In this document: positions 43,958 through 52,463 of the stretch, one piece after another
Layout of the letters: each line of letters opens with the position of its first letter
Position numbering within the stretch: position 1 is the first letter of the stretch
Source of the DNA: G965216695 sp965216695
Lineage (GTDB): Bacteria > Pseudomonadota > Gammaproteobacteria > Pseudomonadales > Azotimanducaceae
Length of the DNA stretch: 64,000 nt
Reading direction: 5' to 3'
Assembly: GCA_965216695.1 (NCBI GenBank)
Contig: OZ244212.1
Location: forward strand, 2,046,001-2,110,000
The notes under the pieces: model-generated
Databases searched by the model: none
What the model was told of the DNA's origin: nothing
What the model saw: only the letters and a program-made list of their open reading frames with translations
Made by a program: the position numbers and the translations under genes

Positions 43958-45157
43958 TCAGTCGTAGGCGCCCACGATGCACACCGCGGCTACATTCTGC
44001 ATCGGCGACCCGCCCAGGTTATGCGTCATGCCCACCGACGGTGCCGGCAACTGGCGATTCCCCGCACGACCCGACAACTGCAGGTACATCTCGTAGAGCA
44101 TCCGAATGCCCGACGCGCCAATCGGATGGCCGAAGCACTTTAGGCCGCCATCGATCTGACACGGAATCTGCCCGTCCGCGTCGTAGAAGCCGTCCATTAC
44201 GTCGTTGATTGCGCCGCCCTCGGGTGAGAGCTGCAGGTCTTCCATCGTCACCAGTTCGGTGATCGAGAAGCAGTCGTGGCACTCGAACATGCTCACCTGA
44301 TCTCGGGGTTTGTCGATACCCGCTTCCTTGTACGCCTTCGCGGCCGCAATACGCGTGGTGTGGAAGTAGCTGCCGTCCCACGAGTTGTGCCCGGCCTCGG
44401 AGCCGTTCGACAACGCCAGTTGCAGCGCTTTCACGCTCACCAGGTTTTCCTTGCCCAGGCGCTTGGCAATCTCCGGCGTGGTCACAATAGCCGCCGCCGC
44501 ACCGTCGCTGACACCGCAGCAGTCGAACAGACCCAGCGGTTCCGCAATCATCGGCGCGTTGATTGCCTGCTCTTCGGTAATCGGTTTCCGCAGATGCGCT
44601 TTCTCATTCTTGGCGCCGTTCGCGTGGCTTTTTACGGAGATATGCGCGATCGCGCGCTTCAGATCATCGCGGTCGATGTCGAACTTTGCGCGGTACGCAC
44701 TCGCAAGCTGCGCGAAGTTCCCCGGCGCCGATCCGGTCGCCGCCCACTGCGGCGTCAACGTGCCGGACGCATTACCGGGCAATCCGCCGTAACCCGTGTC
44801 TTTCAACTTCTCCACACCAAGCGCGAGCGCGATGTCGCACGCGCCGCACGCCACCGCATAGACCGCGCCGCGGAACGCCTCGGAGCCGGACGCACAGAAA
44901 TTTTCCACCCGCGTCACCGCAATGTTGGGTAAACGCAGGCCAATCGACAGCGGCAAGCCGCCTTTGCCGACGTTGATTTCCTCGTAGTGCGTGGAGAACC
45001 AGGCCGCGTCGATCTCGCTGACATCGATACCTGCATCGGCGATGGATTCGTTGAACGCCTCCACCATCAGTTCCTCGGCGCCGGCTTCCCAACGCTCGCC
45101 GAAGCGCGAACACCCCATGCCCAGTATCGCCACCTTGTCTTTTATTCCACTCGCCAT
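43958..45157 (-). CDS. Thiolase/acetyl-CoA acetyltransferase (SCP2-like thiolase)
   Basis: A 399-residue thiolase-fold protein. The nucleophilic Cys lies in VENFCASGSEAFRGA (about residue 88), the His loop is LKCFGHPIGASGIRM, and the C-terminus has MTHNLGGSPMQNVAAVCIVG. The SCP-X/steroid-type thiolase (FadA5-, Ltp-like group) is the best match, because the C-terminal Cys of classical thiolases is altered. It follows a gene for an HMG-CoA synthase-like/DUF35 fusion, the arrangement seen in archaeal HMGCS-thiolase-DUF35 complexes and in steroid aldolase loci. AGGAGA precedes the ATG. Confidence 0.87.
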   Translation of the reverse strand: MASGIKDKVAILGMGCSRFGERWEAGAEELMVEAFNESIADAGIDVSEIDAAWFSTHYEEINVGKGGLPLSIGLRLPNIAVTRVENFCASGSEAFRGAVYAVACGACDIALALGVEKLKDTGYGGLPGNASGTLTPQWAATGSAPGNFAQLASAYRAKFDIDRDDLKRAIAHISVKSHANGAKNEKAHLRKPITEEQAINAPMIAEPLGLFDCCGVSDGAAAAIVTTPEIAKRLGKENLVSVKALQLALSNGSEAGHNSWDGSYFHTTRIAAAKAYKEAGIDKPRDQVSMFECHDCFSITELVTMEDLQLSPEGGAINDVMDGFYDADGQIPCQIDGGLKCFGHPIGASGIRMLYEMYLQLSGRAGNRQLPAPSVGMTHNLGGSPMQNVAAVCIVGAYD

Positions 45158-45215
45158 CGTCTTCTCCTGTTGCGGCCGGGCCGCGTATCAGTTCATTGTC
45201 GTGCGCACCGCTGGG

Positions 45216-46691
45216 TCACGCCGCCTGCGCATCCGACGCCGACCCGGCAACCGGCACCGCCTTCCAGAAGTACCGCACGAATCCGCGCGATCGGTCGAAG
45301 GACTTGATACGAAAAACCATTCTAACGGCTTTGCCTACGTCGACATCGCCGACGTCGACGTCTGTGAAATCGGTCATGAACCGGCCGCCGTTCGCGAACG
45401 TGATCATGCCGTAGTGCGACGGCGGATCGGCAGTATACGTAAGATAGTCTGCCGACCATGTCAGTACCGACGCCGGCTCGTCGCGGAATGAATGGGGTTC
45501 CTGGCTGTCGTGCGCGCGACACTGGGGATTAACGCAGTAATCCGAGCGCGGGAACTGCAACGTACCGCACTGCGTACAACGCCCGCCGACCAGGCCCGTC
45601 AACATATCGCGTTTCCGGTAGTTCACCGTGAGCGCGGTCTTGTAGTCGGCCACTTCCGCCCGCATACCCTTTTCCAGCTGAATCAGATCGTTGAACGCCA
45701 GATACTTCTGATAGTTGTCTTCCGGCTGGCGGTTGGCCAGCGCTTCCACCACACCGCAGGTCGGCTGATACGACGCATTGGCGTCGGTCACCCGCAACAC
45801 AATCACATCGCAACCCTGACCGAACGCCGCTGTAACGATTACGTCGCCGGGTTTCGCGCGCGTTTGCAACGTGTGGCACAGAAGCAGCAGTGCGTGCGCG
45901 GTTCCCGTGTCACCCACCGTTGCGGCAAGATCGTCGACGATGGCCTCCGTAGGAATACCGCATTGCCGTGCAACACCGGCAACCGCGCGGCCAATCGTGG
46001 AGGGAAGTATGAAGTGCTGCACGTCAGCCGCGTCCAATCCCGCGCTAGCCAGAGCATCGGCCACACATTCCGGTACGATCTTCGCGAAGCCTTCGTCGCG
46101 AATCCAGCGCTCCTCCCAGTTGTAGTCGAACGCTTCGCCCGCGGCGCGAAAATGGTCGATGAAATCTACGGTAGAGGTACGGTGCGCCACCACATCCGCG
46201 AGGGTGTTGCCGTTCCCGATCACGACGGCTGCGGCGCCGTCACCGAACGCGAGCTCGCCCGAACTGGCCGCCTTGGCGCGGCGTTTGTCCGACGCGATCA
46301 CAAGACTCGACGCATAGAGTCCGCCTCGTACACACCCAAGGGCCTGAACGAACGCGCTCAACCCGGCCCGCTGACTGAAACCTACGTCTACGGATCCTAC
46401 ACGCTCCGGCAGCGACAACGCGGTAGCGATCAGGCTCGAGTGCTGACGATCGGCATACGGGGCACTGGTACTTGCGAACGCAAGCGCTTCGGGTACCGCG
46501 TTGTCTCCAAGACACGCGCGGGCGGCTTCCACGGCCATCGTAACCGCGTCCTCGTCCCAGTTGCACATTGCGCGCTCGCCCCGGCCTTTGGCCGCTATCG
46601 ACGGATCCGCCCAGCTGTGCGCTTCAGCGATTGCCTTACGCTGCAACCGCAAACGCGGAAGATATGCGCCGTACGCGGTAATACCTGCCAC
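45216..46691 (-). CDS. Pseudo-HMG-CoA synthase fused to DUF35/OB-fold domain
   Basis: A 491-residue fusion starting at GTG 46691. Residues 1-340 follow archaeal HMG-CoA synthase (GITAYGAYLPRLRL, NWDEDAVTMAVEAAR, LAFGDGAAAVVIG), but the catalytic Cys loop EFACKAG appears as GFSQRAG and the FHQPN His loop as FILPS, so both catalytic residues are gone. Residues 365-480 form a DUF35 unit: a zinc ribbon with CTQCG and CVNPQC, then an OB fold. It is followed by a thiolase gene 58 bases downstream. Likely roles are a scaffold that passes CoA intermediates or an aldolase-like activity, not HMG-CoA synthesis. The catalytic loss is read by hand alignment. Confidence 0.78.
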   Translation of the reverse strand: MAGITAYGAYLPRLRLQRKAIAEAHSWADPSIAAKGRGERAMCNWDEDAVTMAVEAARACLGDNAVPEALAFASTSAPYADRQHSSLIATALSLPERVGSVDVGFSQRAGLSAFVQALGCVRGGLYASSLVIASDKRRAKAASSGELAFGDGAAAVVIGNGNTLADVVAHRTSTVDFIDHFRAAGEAFDYNWEERWIRDEGFAKIVPECVADALASAGLDAADVQHFILPSTIGRAVAGVARQCGIPTEAIVDDLAATVGDTGTAHALLLLCHTLQTRAKPGDVIVTAAFGQGCDVIVLRVTDANASYQPTCGVVEALANRQPEDNYQKYLAFNDLIQLEKGMRAEVADYKTALTVNYRKRDMLTGLVGGRCTQCGTLQFPRSDYCVNPQCRAHDSQEPHSFRDEPASVLTWSADYLTYTADPPSHYGMITFANGGRFMTDFTDVDVGDVDVGKAVRMVFRIKSFDRSRGFVRYFWKAVPVAGSASDAQAA

Positions 46692-46738
46692 TACCGACCC
46701 CCGTTATCAGTGTCGAAACCAATGATTATCGTACCGGC

Positions 46739-48121
46739 TCACCGGTGTGCCAACGCGTGAGCGGCGGCCCGTTCGCCGGCCAGTTTACCGAACACGATGC
46801 ATGGCCCGAACGATCCGCCGCCGCCGATATAGCGGTCCCCGTGCAGTGAGCCGACGATTTCACCGGCCGCATACAGCCCGGCGACCGGAGATTCGTCAGT
46901 GCGCAGCACCTGGGTATTCGAGTCGATCCGCAGACCCGTCCCGGTCCAGCAGACGATCGCAGGCCGTACTTCAACCGCATAGAACGGCGGCGTAACGATC
47001 GGCCGCATTCCGGTTTCCGGTGGTTTGAAGAACGCCGTATCCTCACCGGCTTCGCAATCGGCGTTGTAGCGCGCAATCGTACCTGCCAGTGCTGCGGCGG
47101 GTGCGCCGATCGCTTGAGCCAGCGCCTCGATCGAGTCTGCACGATAGATCCGGCCTTCGTCGGCTTTCGCCTCCAGAATCTCATTCACCCAGTAAGCGCG
47201 CGACAGGTCACTGGGTTTCGCATCAGCGCGCGCCCCTTCGTCGAACACCGCAAACGCGTGTCCGCCCTGCTTCTGTATCAGCCCGCCAAGCACGGTATAC
47301 GGCGCCGACTCGCTCGTGAACCGGCGCCCTTCGCTGTTCACCAGAATCAGCCAGCCTGGTATCCACACCTCCAGATCCTTGCTGAATCCGGGCGTTACCA
47401 GGAGCAGTCCGCGGTTGTGGCCGTCGATCGCCGCGCCGATGGCCTGGCCCATCTTCAACCCATCGCCCTGCGCATGCGGTGTACCTATGTACCAGGCCCA
47501 GTTGTCCGCCTTCGCCGCATCCGGATAATACCGGGCCAGCATCTCCCGGTTGGCGCCGAAGCCACCTGTTGCCAGCACCACTGCACCGCTCGACGCCAGA
47601 TCCGCGCCAATCCGGATGCCGTTGACCGCACCGGCGGAATCCACCAACAGTTCGTCTACGTGGGCGTCCAGTACGACATCCACACCAAGACGCGCCCGGT
47701 GGGCGTCGAAGGCATTGACGATCGCTTCGCCATCACCGTCGGCACGATGGCCACGCGGCGTCGAGCCGACCCCAGACGGATACAGGCCGTCGTCAATGTA
47801 GGGGGCGCCGTGTTCCAGTGCCCATTCGAACGTCGGCCCCGACAGGTCGCAGTAACGCCGGACGACGCTCGGTTCCACCATCCACTGATTGAGCGTCATG
47901 TAGTGTTCGAACATCGCGTCCGCGGAGTCGGTCACGCCCGCCTTACGCTGAATGCTGGTGTCCGCGGCGTAGAAGTGACCGCCGGACAACCGTGAGGAGC
48001 CGCCGACCCGCGTGTCCGCATCCACAAGCAGCACGCTCGCGCCGGCTTCAGCCGCCGCTATCGATGCCGCGAGTCCGGCCGCGCCGGACCCCACGACAAT
48101 CACATCGTAGTCATTCGCCAT
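46739..48121 (-). CDS. FAD-dependent fumarate-reductase/KstD-like flavoprotein
   Basis: A 460-residue flavoprotein of the succinate dehydrogenase/fumarate reductase/3-ketosteroid dehydrogenase group. The FAD motif is DVIVVGSGAAGLAASIAAAEAGASVLLVDAD; GGSSRLSGGHFYAAD, ATGGFGANREMLARY and the end DRYIGGGGSFGPCIVFGKLAGERAA complete the pattern. It lacks the covalent-heme domain, so it needs another electron partner. In steroid degradation KstD introduces the 1,2 double bond, but the family also reduces many enoates. GGGAGGGACG precedes the ATG. It is co-directional with the pseudo-HMGCS and thiolase genes. Confidence 0.83.
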   Translation of the reverse strand: MANDYDVIVVGSGAAGLAASIAAAEAGASVLLVDADTRVGGSSRLSGGHFYAADTSIQRKAGVTDSADAMFEHYMTLNQWMVEPSVVRRYCDLSGPTFEWALEHGAPYIDDGLYPSGVGSTPRGHRADGDGEAIVNAFDAHRARLGVDVVLDAHVDELLVDSAGAVNGIRIGADLASSGAVVLATGGFGANREMLARYYPDAAKADNWAWYIGTPHAQGDGLKMGQAIGAAIDGHNRGLLLVTPGFSKDLEVWIPGWLILVNSEGRRFTSESAPYTVLGGLIQKQGGHAFAVFDEGARADAKPSDLSRAYWVNEILEAKADEGRIYRADSIEALAQAIGAPAAALAGTIARYNADCEAGEDTAFFKPPETGMRPIVTPPFYAVEVRPAIVCWTGTGLRIDSNTQVLRTDESPVAGLYAAGEIVGSLHGDRYIGGGGSFGPCIVFGKLAGERAAAHALAHR

Positions 48122-48196
48122 CGTCCCTCCCTCGATTTCCCCGTCGCCGAGCATACCAAGGGTTGCGCCAGAGCGTTACGCCGGCCGCCAGCGAGG

Positions 48197-49252
48197 CTAA
48201 GCCGCCTGCTTGTCCCGGGTCCAGCGTCTGTTCGACGGTCCCGCTCGACCCCGGCGCGCGCCGCCGTGTTCCGGATACACCGTGGCCGTGTACAGGTCGC
48301 CGTGGGTATCCATCGCGAGTTGATGAATATAGATCGCAATGTCCTCCACGCGATCGAGTTCGACCCCGGATTCCGCGTCGAGGATTGCCAGGTTGCGCAT
48401 CTTGTCGCTGGCGTACACCTGCTCGCCATACACGGCGATGCTGAGCGGTACCACATGAGTCCACTGATCGATGAAATTGCCGTCCGGATCCAGGCGTTGA
48501 ATACGGTGCACGCAATCCGGATCCGGCTTTACGCGGTGGGGGGCTATCTGACCCGGCAACGTCATGTAGTCGTGGAAATTGCCGCCGCAGAGGTCCGCCA
48601 CCAGCAGGCGGCCCTGCGCATCCTGCGCCAGCGCATGCGGCGTATTGAACTCGGCCGGCCCGCGCCCCCAATGGCCGACCTCCCGAATGAATTCCCCGTC
48701 GGGGCTGAACCAGACGAGGCGCGAGTTCCAGTACCCGTCGGACACAACGATGTTGCCGTCGGGCTGCACCACAACCGCGGTGGGACCGTTGAAATGGTCG
48801 GGGCCGTCACCCCACTTTGCGAACGTACCGAGCGACAGCGACAGCGTGCCGTCCGGGTGGTACCGCCGCACGGTGTGCCCGTCGCGATCAACAATCCAGA
48901 ACATGCCGTCGTCGTCGATGTAGATGGTGTGACCGCCAAGCGCGAAACCCGGTTGGTCGGACGCGCCCCACTTACCGAGATAGGCCCCCGAGCGATCGAA
49001 CATGGATACGCTGCTCTTACCCATTTTGTCGGCCATCGCCAGCGGGTGCGCCGCCCAGTGTTCCACGTCGCGCGTAAACACGTAGACGATGTCATTGGAA
49101 TCCACGGCCACGCCGGAGCCCATTTCGAACTGCATGTCTTCCGGATAGTGCGGCCAGGCGGCGTCCAGCGCATAACCGCTGCGCCGGGGGCTCGCGTCAG
49201 CTCCGCCGGACGCGTTCGATTGATCGCCACCCGCTTCTTCATGAATGCACAT
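48197..49252 (-). CDS. NHL-repeat propeller protein
   Basis: A 351-residue protein of NHL or peptidyl-hydroxyglycine-lyase-like propeller type. It has repeats such as FALGGHTIYIDDDGMFWIVDRDGHTVRRYHPDG, FNGPTAVVVQPDGNIVVSDGYWNSRLVWFSPDGEF, FNTPHALAQDAQGRLLVADLCGG. There is no signal peptide at the ATG 49252 start (GGGGAG upstream). The FHDYMTLPGQIAPHRVKPDP insertion between blades 4 and 5 is unusual. It is the first gene of the minus-strand run to the thiolase, separated by 75 bases from the flavoprotein. Ligand unknown. Confidence 0.75.
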   Translation of the reverse strand: MCIHEEAGGDQSNASGGADASPRRSGYALDAAWPHYPEDMQFEMGSGVAVDSNDIVYVFTRDVEHWAAHPLAMADKMGKSSVSMFDRSGAYLGKWGASDQPGFALGGHTIYIDDDGMFWIVDRDGHTVRRYHPDGTLSLSLGTFAKWGDGPDHFNGPTAVVVQPDGNIVVSDGYWNSRLVWFSPDGEFIREVGHWGRGPAEFNTPHALAQDAQGRLLVADLCGGNFHDYMTLPGQIAPHRVKPDPDCVHRIQRLDPDGNFIDQWTHVVPLSIAVYGEQVYASDKMRNLAILDAESGVELDRVEDIAIYIHQLAMDTHGDLYTATVYPEHGGARRGRAGPSNRRWTRDKQAA

Positions 49253-49335
49253 TTCAGCTCCCCTCTTGTATTCCCCGTTTTGTATTCCCCGTTGGCCCAT
49301 TCGCCCGCGTGATCGTACGCAACCCTAGCAGATGT

Positions 49336-49851
49336 TCAGCGTTGCGCACCCGCCAGCGCGCCTTCAACCGCCGCCACAAAGTCGCGCTGCGTGGCATTGG
49401 GTTCGCCGCCCGACTCAGTGACCTGGCGCACCAGATCCGGGATCGACGCGCGCTGCGCTTCGCTCATCGCGGCGCGCGCAGGCGCCACCAGATCGCGCAC
49501 CTTGTGCGTGTAATTGGGATCGGTGTTGATCAGGTGCGACGCCAGCGCGTACATCTCGTTGCACTCCTTGTCAGCGTACTTCAGTTCGCTCGCGTAGAGT
49601 CCGAGCAGAGCCGCTTTCTGCTCCACAGTTGGATCACCGCCCTGCTTCAAGGCGGCGAACATCAACACCGCCGCCAGCTCGCGCGGCGTCTCGATCGCAT
49701 ACAGCGGGTTTATCTGCTTCTCTTCCCACCGTTTGCGGCGTGCCCAGTACCAGGGGTTCAGACTGTTCAGATCGAATCCCGCGCGTTGCAGTGAATTCAG
49801 GGCCCAGATGAGCCCCGCAATGGCGGTGATAACGGCAATGAGAATGTGCAT
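49336..49851 (-). CDS. Membrane-anchored TerB-like protein
   Basis: A 171-residue protein: a transmembrane helix at residues 1-22 (MHILIAVITAIAGLIWALNSL), a WYWARRKRWEEKQ linker, then a helical domain (LYAIETPRELAAVLMFAALKQGGDPTVEQKAALLGLYASELKYADKECNEMYALASHLI) that resembles TerB-type tellurite-resistance/acid-stress domains, whose metal site is formed by Glu/Asp residues. TerB family assignment is moderate. It is 14 bases after the CopD-like gene on the same strand. Confidence 0.62.
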   Translation of the reverse strand: MHILIAVITAIAGLIWALNSLQRAGFDLNSLNPWYWARRKRWEEKQINPLYAIETPRELAAVLMFAALKQGGDPTVEQKAALLGLYASELKYADKECNEMYALASHLINTDPNYTHKVRDLVAPARAAMSEAQRASIPDLVRQVTESGGEPNATQRDFVAAVEGALAGAQR

Positions 49852-49865
49852 GCAAACCCCCCGAG

Positions 49866-50330
49866 TTACGCAGGCCGCCAGACGGCAAGAACCACCGCCA
49901 GCGCGCCCGCAACGCGCATCGCTACGAGCCACGGTTCTACACTGTCAAACAGGTGCCGTGCGGTGTCGCTCAACGCGCTTGCATCGTCCTGCAGCCGCGC
50001 AACCTCTTCCTGCAGCCGGAAGAACGGGCGCAGAATAGACGCGAACACGATCAGCACGAAGATCATCAACCCCTGCTTCGTGCCGAGCCAAAGCGACTGA
50101 AAAAAACCGAAGTCGAGCGCCAGCGCCATCCAGACTCCGGTAATCACCACGAGAATCGTCGCCATGGGCACCGGCGCCGAATACTTGAGATACAGACGCG
50201 CAAGATCCGCCTCCCGCGGCGTACCCCGAGCGCATTTGAGCTCGCGCGCAACAAACAGTTCGTACAGACCACAGCCAAGCCAGACGATCACGCTCAACAG
50301 GTGAATCGTCAGCAGCGTGTTCCTCAACAT
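49866..50330 (-). CDS. CopD/DUF2269-like small membrane protein
   Basis: A 154-residue protein with four hydrophobic helices. It opens MLRNTLLTIHLLSVIVWLGCGLYELFVARE, and the HxxxVxxWxG pattern in helix 1 is the family signature of small CopD/YozB-like membrane proteins, where the His may bind heme or copper. GGAGA precedes the ATG. It sits between the hydrolase and the TerB-like gene in a minus-strand run. Confidence 0.68.
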   Translation of the reverse strand: MLRNTLLTIHLLSVIVWLGCGLYELFVARELKCARGTPREADLARLYLKYSAPVPMATILVVITGVWMALALDFGFFQSLWLGTKQGLMIFVLIVFASILRPFFRLQEEVARLQDDASALSDTARHLFDSVEPWLVAMRVAGALAVVLAVWRPA

Positions 50331-50348
50331 GGCGGTCTCCGCGTTGCG

Positions 50349-51134
50349 TCAGGTCAGAAACCGCAGCGTCGAGCGCAGCGCTTCGGCCGGCCGTTCCACA
50401 TGCGGATGGTTTCCCGCACGCGCTACCCTCACCACGTCAGAATCGGCGATCAGTTTCGCAAATCGCTCACCGTAACGCGGGGGTACGTAGCGGTCCTCGG
50501 TACCCCACAAAAGGAGCGTCGGGCTTACAATGCGATGCAGTCGGCGGGACAGATTGCGATCGGGGATCGGCCAGATGAAATGGTTTGTGGCCGCAATCAG
50601 CGCCAGACGCTGCAACGTCGCCTGCGTGCGCGCCTCCGGACCGGATGCGTCCGGCTGCAGATACGCCTGCACAACCTCGCTTTCCGGGTCATGAAAAAAA
50701 CAGGCTGCGTGATCGTCCGGATCCATCGCATCGATATCGGCCACGGGTTCGTCATCGTCCCACAAGCCAAGCGAACCGATCAGCACGAGCCGCGTGACGC
50801 GGCCCGGAAAGTGCGCAGCGTACTCCGCCGCAACCATACCGCCGAAGCCGTGACCCACAATCACCGCCTCACCGATGTCGAGTGCGTTCAGCAGGTCGTC
50901 GTAATAGAGGGCGAGATCGTGCACCGAGTCGAACGCAGTCAGGTCATCTTCATCGTTCACCCCGGGGTGCAACGGCGCATACACCTGGAAATATTCGGAG
51001 AGGCCGTCCAGATAATCGTTCCAGATACGCCCGAGACGTCCATGGAAGTACACGAGCGCCGGGCCCGACCCCGCGCGAAGCACATCGGCCGGCACGCCGG
51101 AATCGAGTTTCGGGTTGATCGCCTGATGGTTCAC
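50349..51134 (-). CDS. Alpha/beta-fold hydrolase
   Basis: A 261-residue hydrolase. ALVYFHGRLGRIWNDYLDGL is the oxyanion strand, VIVGHGFGGMVAAEYAAHFP is an altered nucleophile elbow in which the usual Ser is Gly-Phe (GHGFGG), and the family Asp (WGTEDRYVP) and His (AGNHPHVERP) are present. The missing nucleophile suggests a dead hydrolase or a dehalogenase/dioxygenase-like cofactor-free oxygenase. The GTG at 51134 is taken because it follows the LLM stop by eight bases; an upstream start would overlap. It is co-directional with the LLM gene. Confidence 0.75.
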   Translation of the reverse strand: MNHQAINPKLDSGVPADVLRAGSGPALVYFHGRLGRIWNDYLDGLSEYFQVYAPLHPGVNDEDDLTAFDSVHDLALYYDDLLNALDIGEAVIVGHGFGGMVAAEYAAHFPGRVTRLVLIGSLGLWDDDEPVADIDAMDPDDHAACFFHDPESEVVQAYLQPDASGPEARTQATLQRLALIAATNHFIWPIPDRNLSRRLHRIVSPTLLLWGTEDRYVPPRYGERFAKLIADSDVVRVARAGNHPHVERPAEALRSTLRFLT

Positions 51135-51142
51135 AACCGAGC

Positions 51143-52411
51143 TCAGGCAACGCGTTTGGGTTGATCGGCCGTGGCCGGCAGCGCCGGGCGCTTCGCGCCC
51201 TGTGGCCACCAATGATCGGTCCACTCGTCATCCCAGATGTCACGAATGTGGGGCAGCACCTTTTCCGCGAACAGACGCGTGTTGTACTTCGTCAGCTCGT
51301 GGTCCATGGACCCCATCTGCATCAGCAGAATAACGTGACCCACCCGGAGGTCGGCGGCGAGCTCCTTCATCTGATCCACCACCGTTGCCGGACTGCCGCC
51401 AATCACCTTCTTCGACTCGTCTACGAGGTGTTTCCAGCTGACGCCCCGGACGCCCTCGACACTGGCAAAAGGATTCACCGCAGCACCCGAATGAGCGCGT
51501 TTTACTGCCTTCTTCAACGACTTCTGGGTGGAATAGCCAGGGACCATTGCATACTGACGCGCCACATGCAGCGACTTTGTATAGAAATACCGCGCATGTT
51601 CCAGATAAAGTTTTTCGGCCTCGGCGTCCGTTTCGCCAACAAATACGATCTGCGCAAAGCCCGCCCGGAACGGATTGGCATCGCGACCGTTTTTGTCATT
51701 CACTTCCCAGAAACCTTCCATCAGAGGTTTCGCCGCAGCACGACCGTTGAAACTGAGATAGCTGTACAGGTAGTCGTTCTCTGACGCGAAATCCCAGGTT
51801 TCCACCGACCCGCCGCCCGCCAGCCATATTGGCGGATGCGGTTTCTGCAGCGGTTTCGGCCACATGTTCACATGGCGGAGCTTGGTGAATCTGCCGTTGA
51901 AATGAAACGTCTCGTCACTGGTCCACGCGCGCTTGATCAGATCGTGCGCTTCGTAATAGCGCGGCCGCACTTCGGTAGGCGTTATGCCGTAGCAGTGCGA
52001 AACGTCCATGGGCGTTCCTACGGGCATACCGGCAACCAGCCGGCCTCCACTCAGACAGTCGATGTAGGCGAACTCCTCGGCAGATCGCAGTGGCGGGTTG
52101 TACAGCGGCAGCGTGTTGCCGAGAATCACGATCCCGACATCACGGGTGCTCTTCGCCAGGTAGTACCCGGTCTGATTCGGCGAACACGGAAAACCATACG
52201 CGTTCTGATGGTGTTCGTTGGTCCCCACGGCGTCGTAGCCGAGCGACGCCGCGTAATCCAGTTCGTCGAGGTTCCAGTTCAGAAACCTGCTGACCTGTTC
52301 CGGGTCGCAGAGTTCGTTCGTTGGCGGGGTCACCCAGACACTTTCGTGCCGGTTCTCGAAATCCGGCGGTAGCGAACGGTACCCTTGCAGATGAAACCAG
52401 GTAAGTTTCAC
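51143..52411 (-). CDS. LLM-class flavin-dependent oxidoreductase
   Basis: A 422-residue luciferase-like TIM-barrel oxidoreductase. GYDAVGTNEHHQNAYGF, IVILGNTLPLYNPPLRSAEEFAYIDCLSGGRLVAGMPVGTP and YYEAHDLIKRAWTS are hallmark segments. HPPIWLAGGGSVETWDFASEND follows. It is longer than the 15974 LLM protein and of a different subgroup, probably FMN-reduced-dependent and able to oxidise a ketone or sulfonate. GTG start with GGGGGAG upstream. It is the gene downstream of the WYL regulator and the hydrolase follows by eight bases. Confidence 0.85.
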   Translation of the reverse strand: MKLTWFHLQGYRSLPPDFENRHESVWVTPPTNELCDPEQVSRFLNWNLDELDYAASLGYDAVGTNEHHQNAYGFPCSPNQTGYYLAKSTRDVGIVILGNTLPLYNPPLRSAEEFAYIDCLSGGRLVAGMPVGTPMDVSHCYGITPTEVRPRYYEAHDLIKRAWTSDETFHFNGRFTKLRHVNMWPKPLQKPHPPIWLAGGGSVETWDFASENDYLYSYLSFNGRAAAKPLMEGFWEVNDKNGRDANPFRAGFAQIVFVGETDAEAEKLYLEHARYFYTKSLHVARQYAMVPGYSTQKSLKKAVKRAHSGAAVNPFASVEGVRGVSWKHLVDESKKVIGGSPATVVDQMKELAADLRVGHVILLMQMGSMDHELTKYNTRLFAEKVLPHIRDIWDDEWTDHWWPQGAKRPALPATADQPKRVA

Positions 52412-52463
52412 GCGCTCCCCCTTCTCACTTCCCTCCGGAGCATTCTATATCGATGCAGAGCCC

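Noticed and set aside
45492..46760. 422-codon plus-strand frame opposite the HMGCS-like gene
   Set aside because: Arg-rich and featureless; the minus strand has clear domains.
48266..49312. 348-codon plus-strand frame opposite the NHL gene
   Set aside because: No domain, typical GC-rich antisense frame; NHL repeats on the minus strand.
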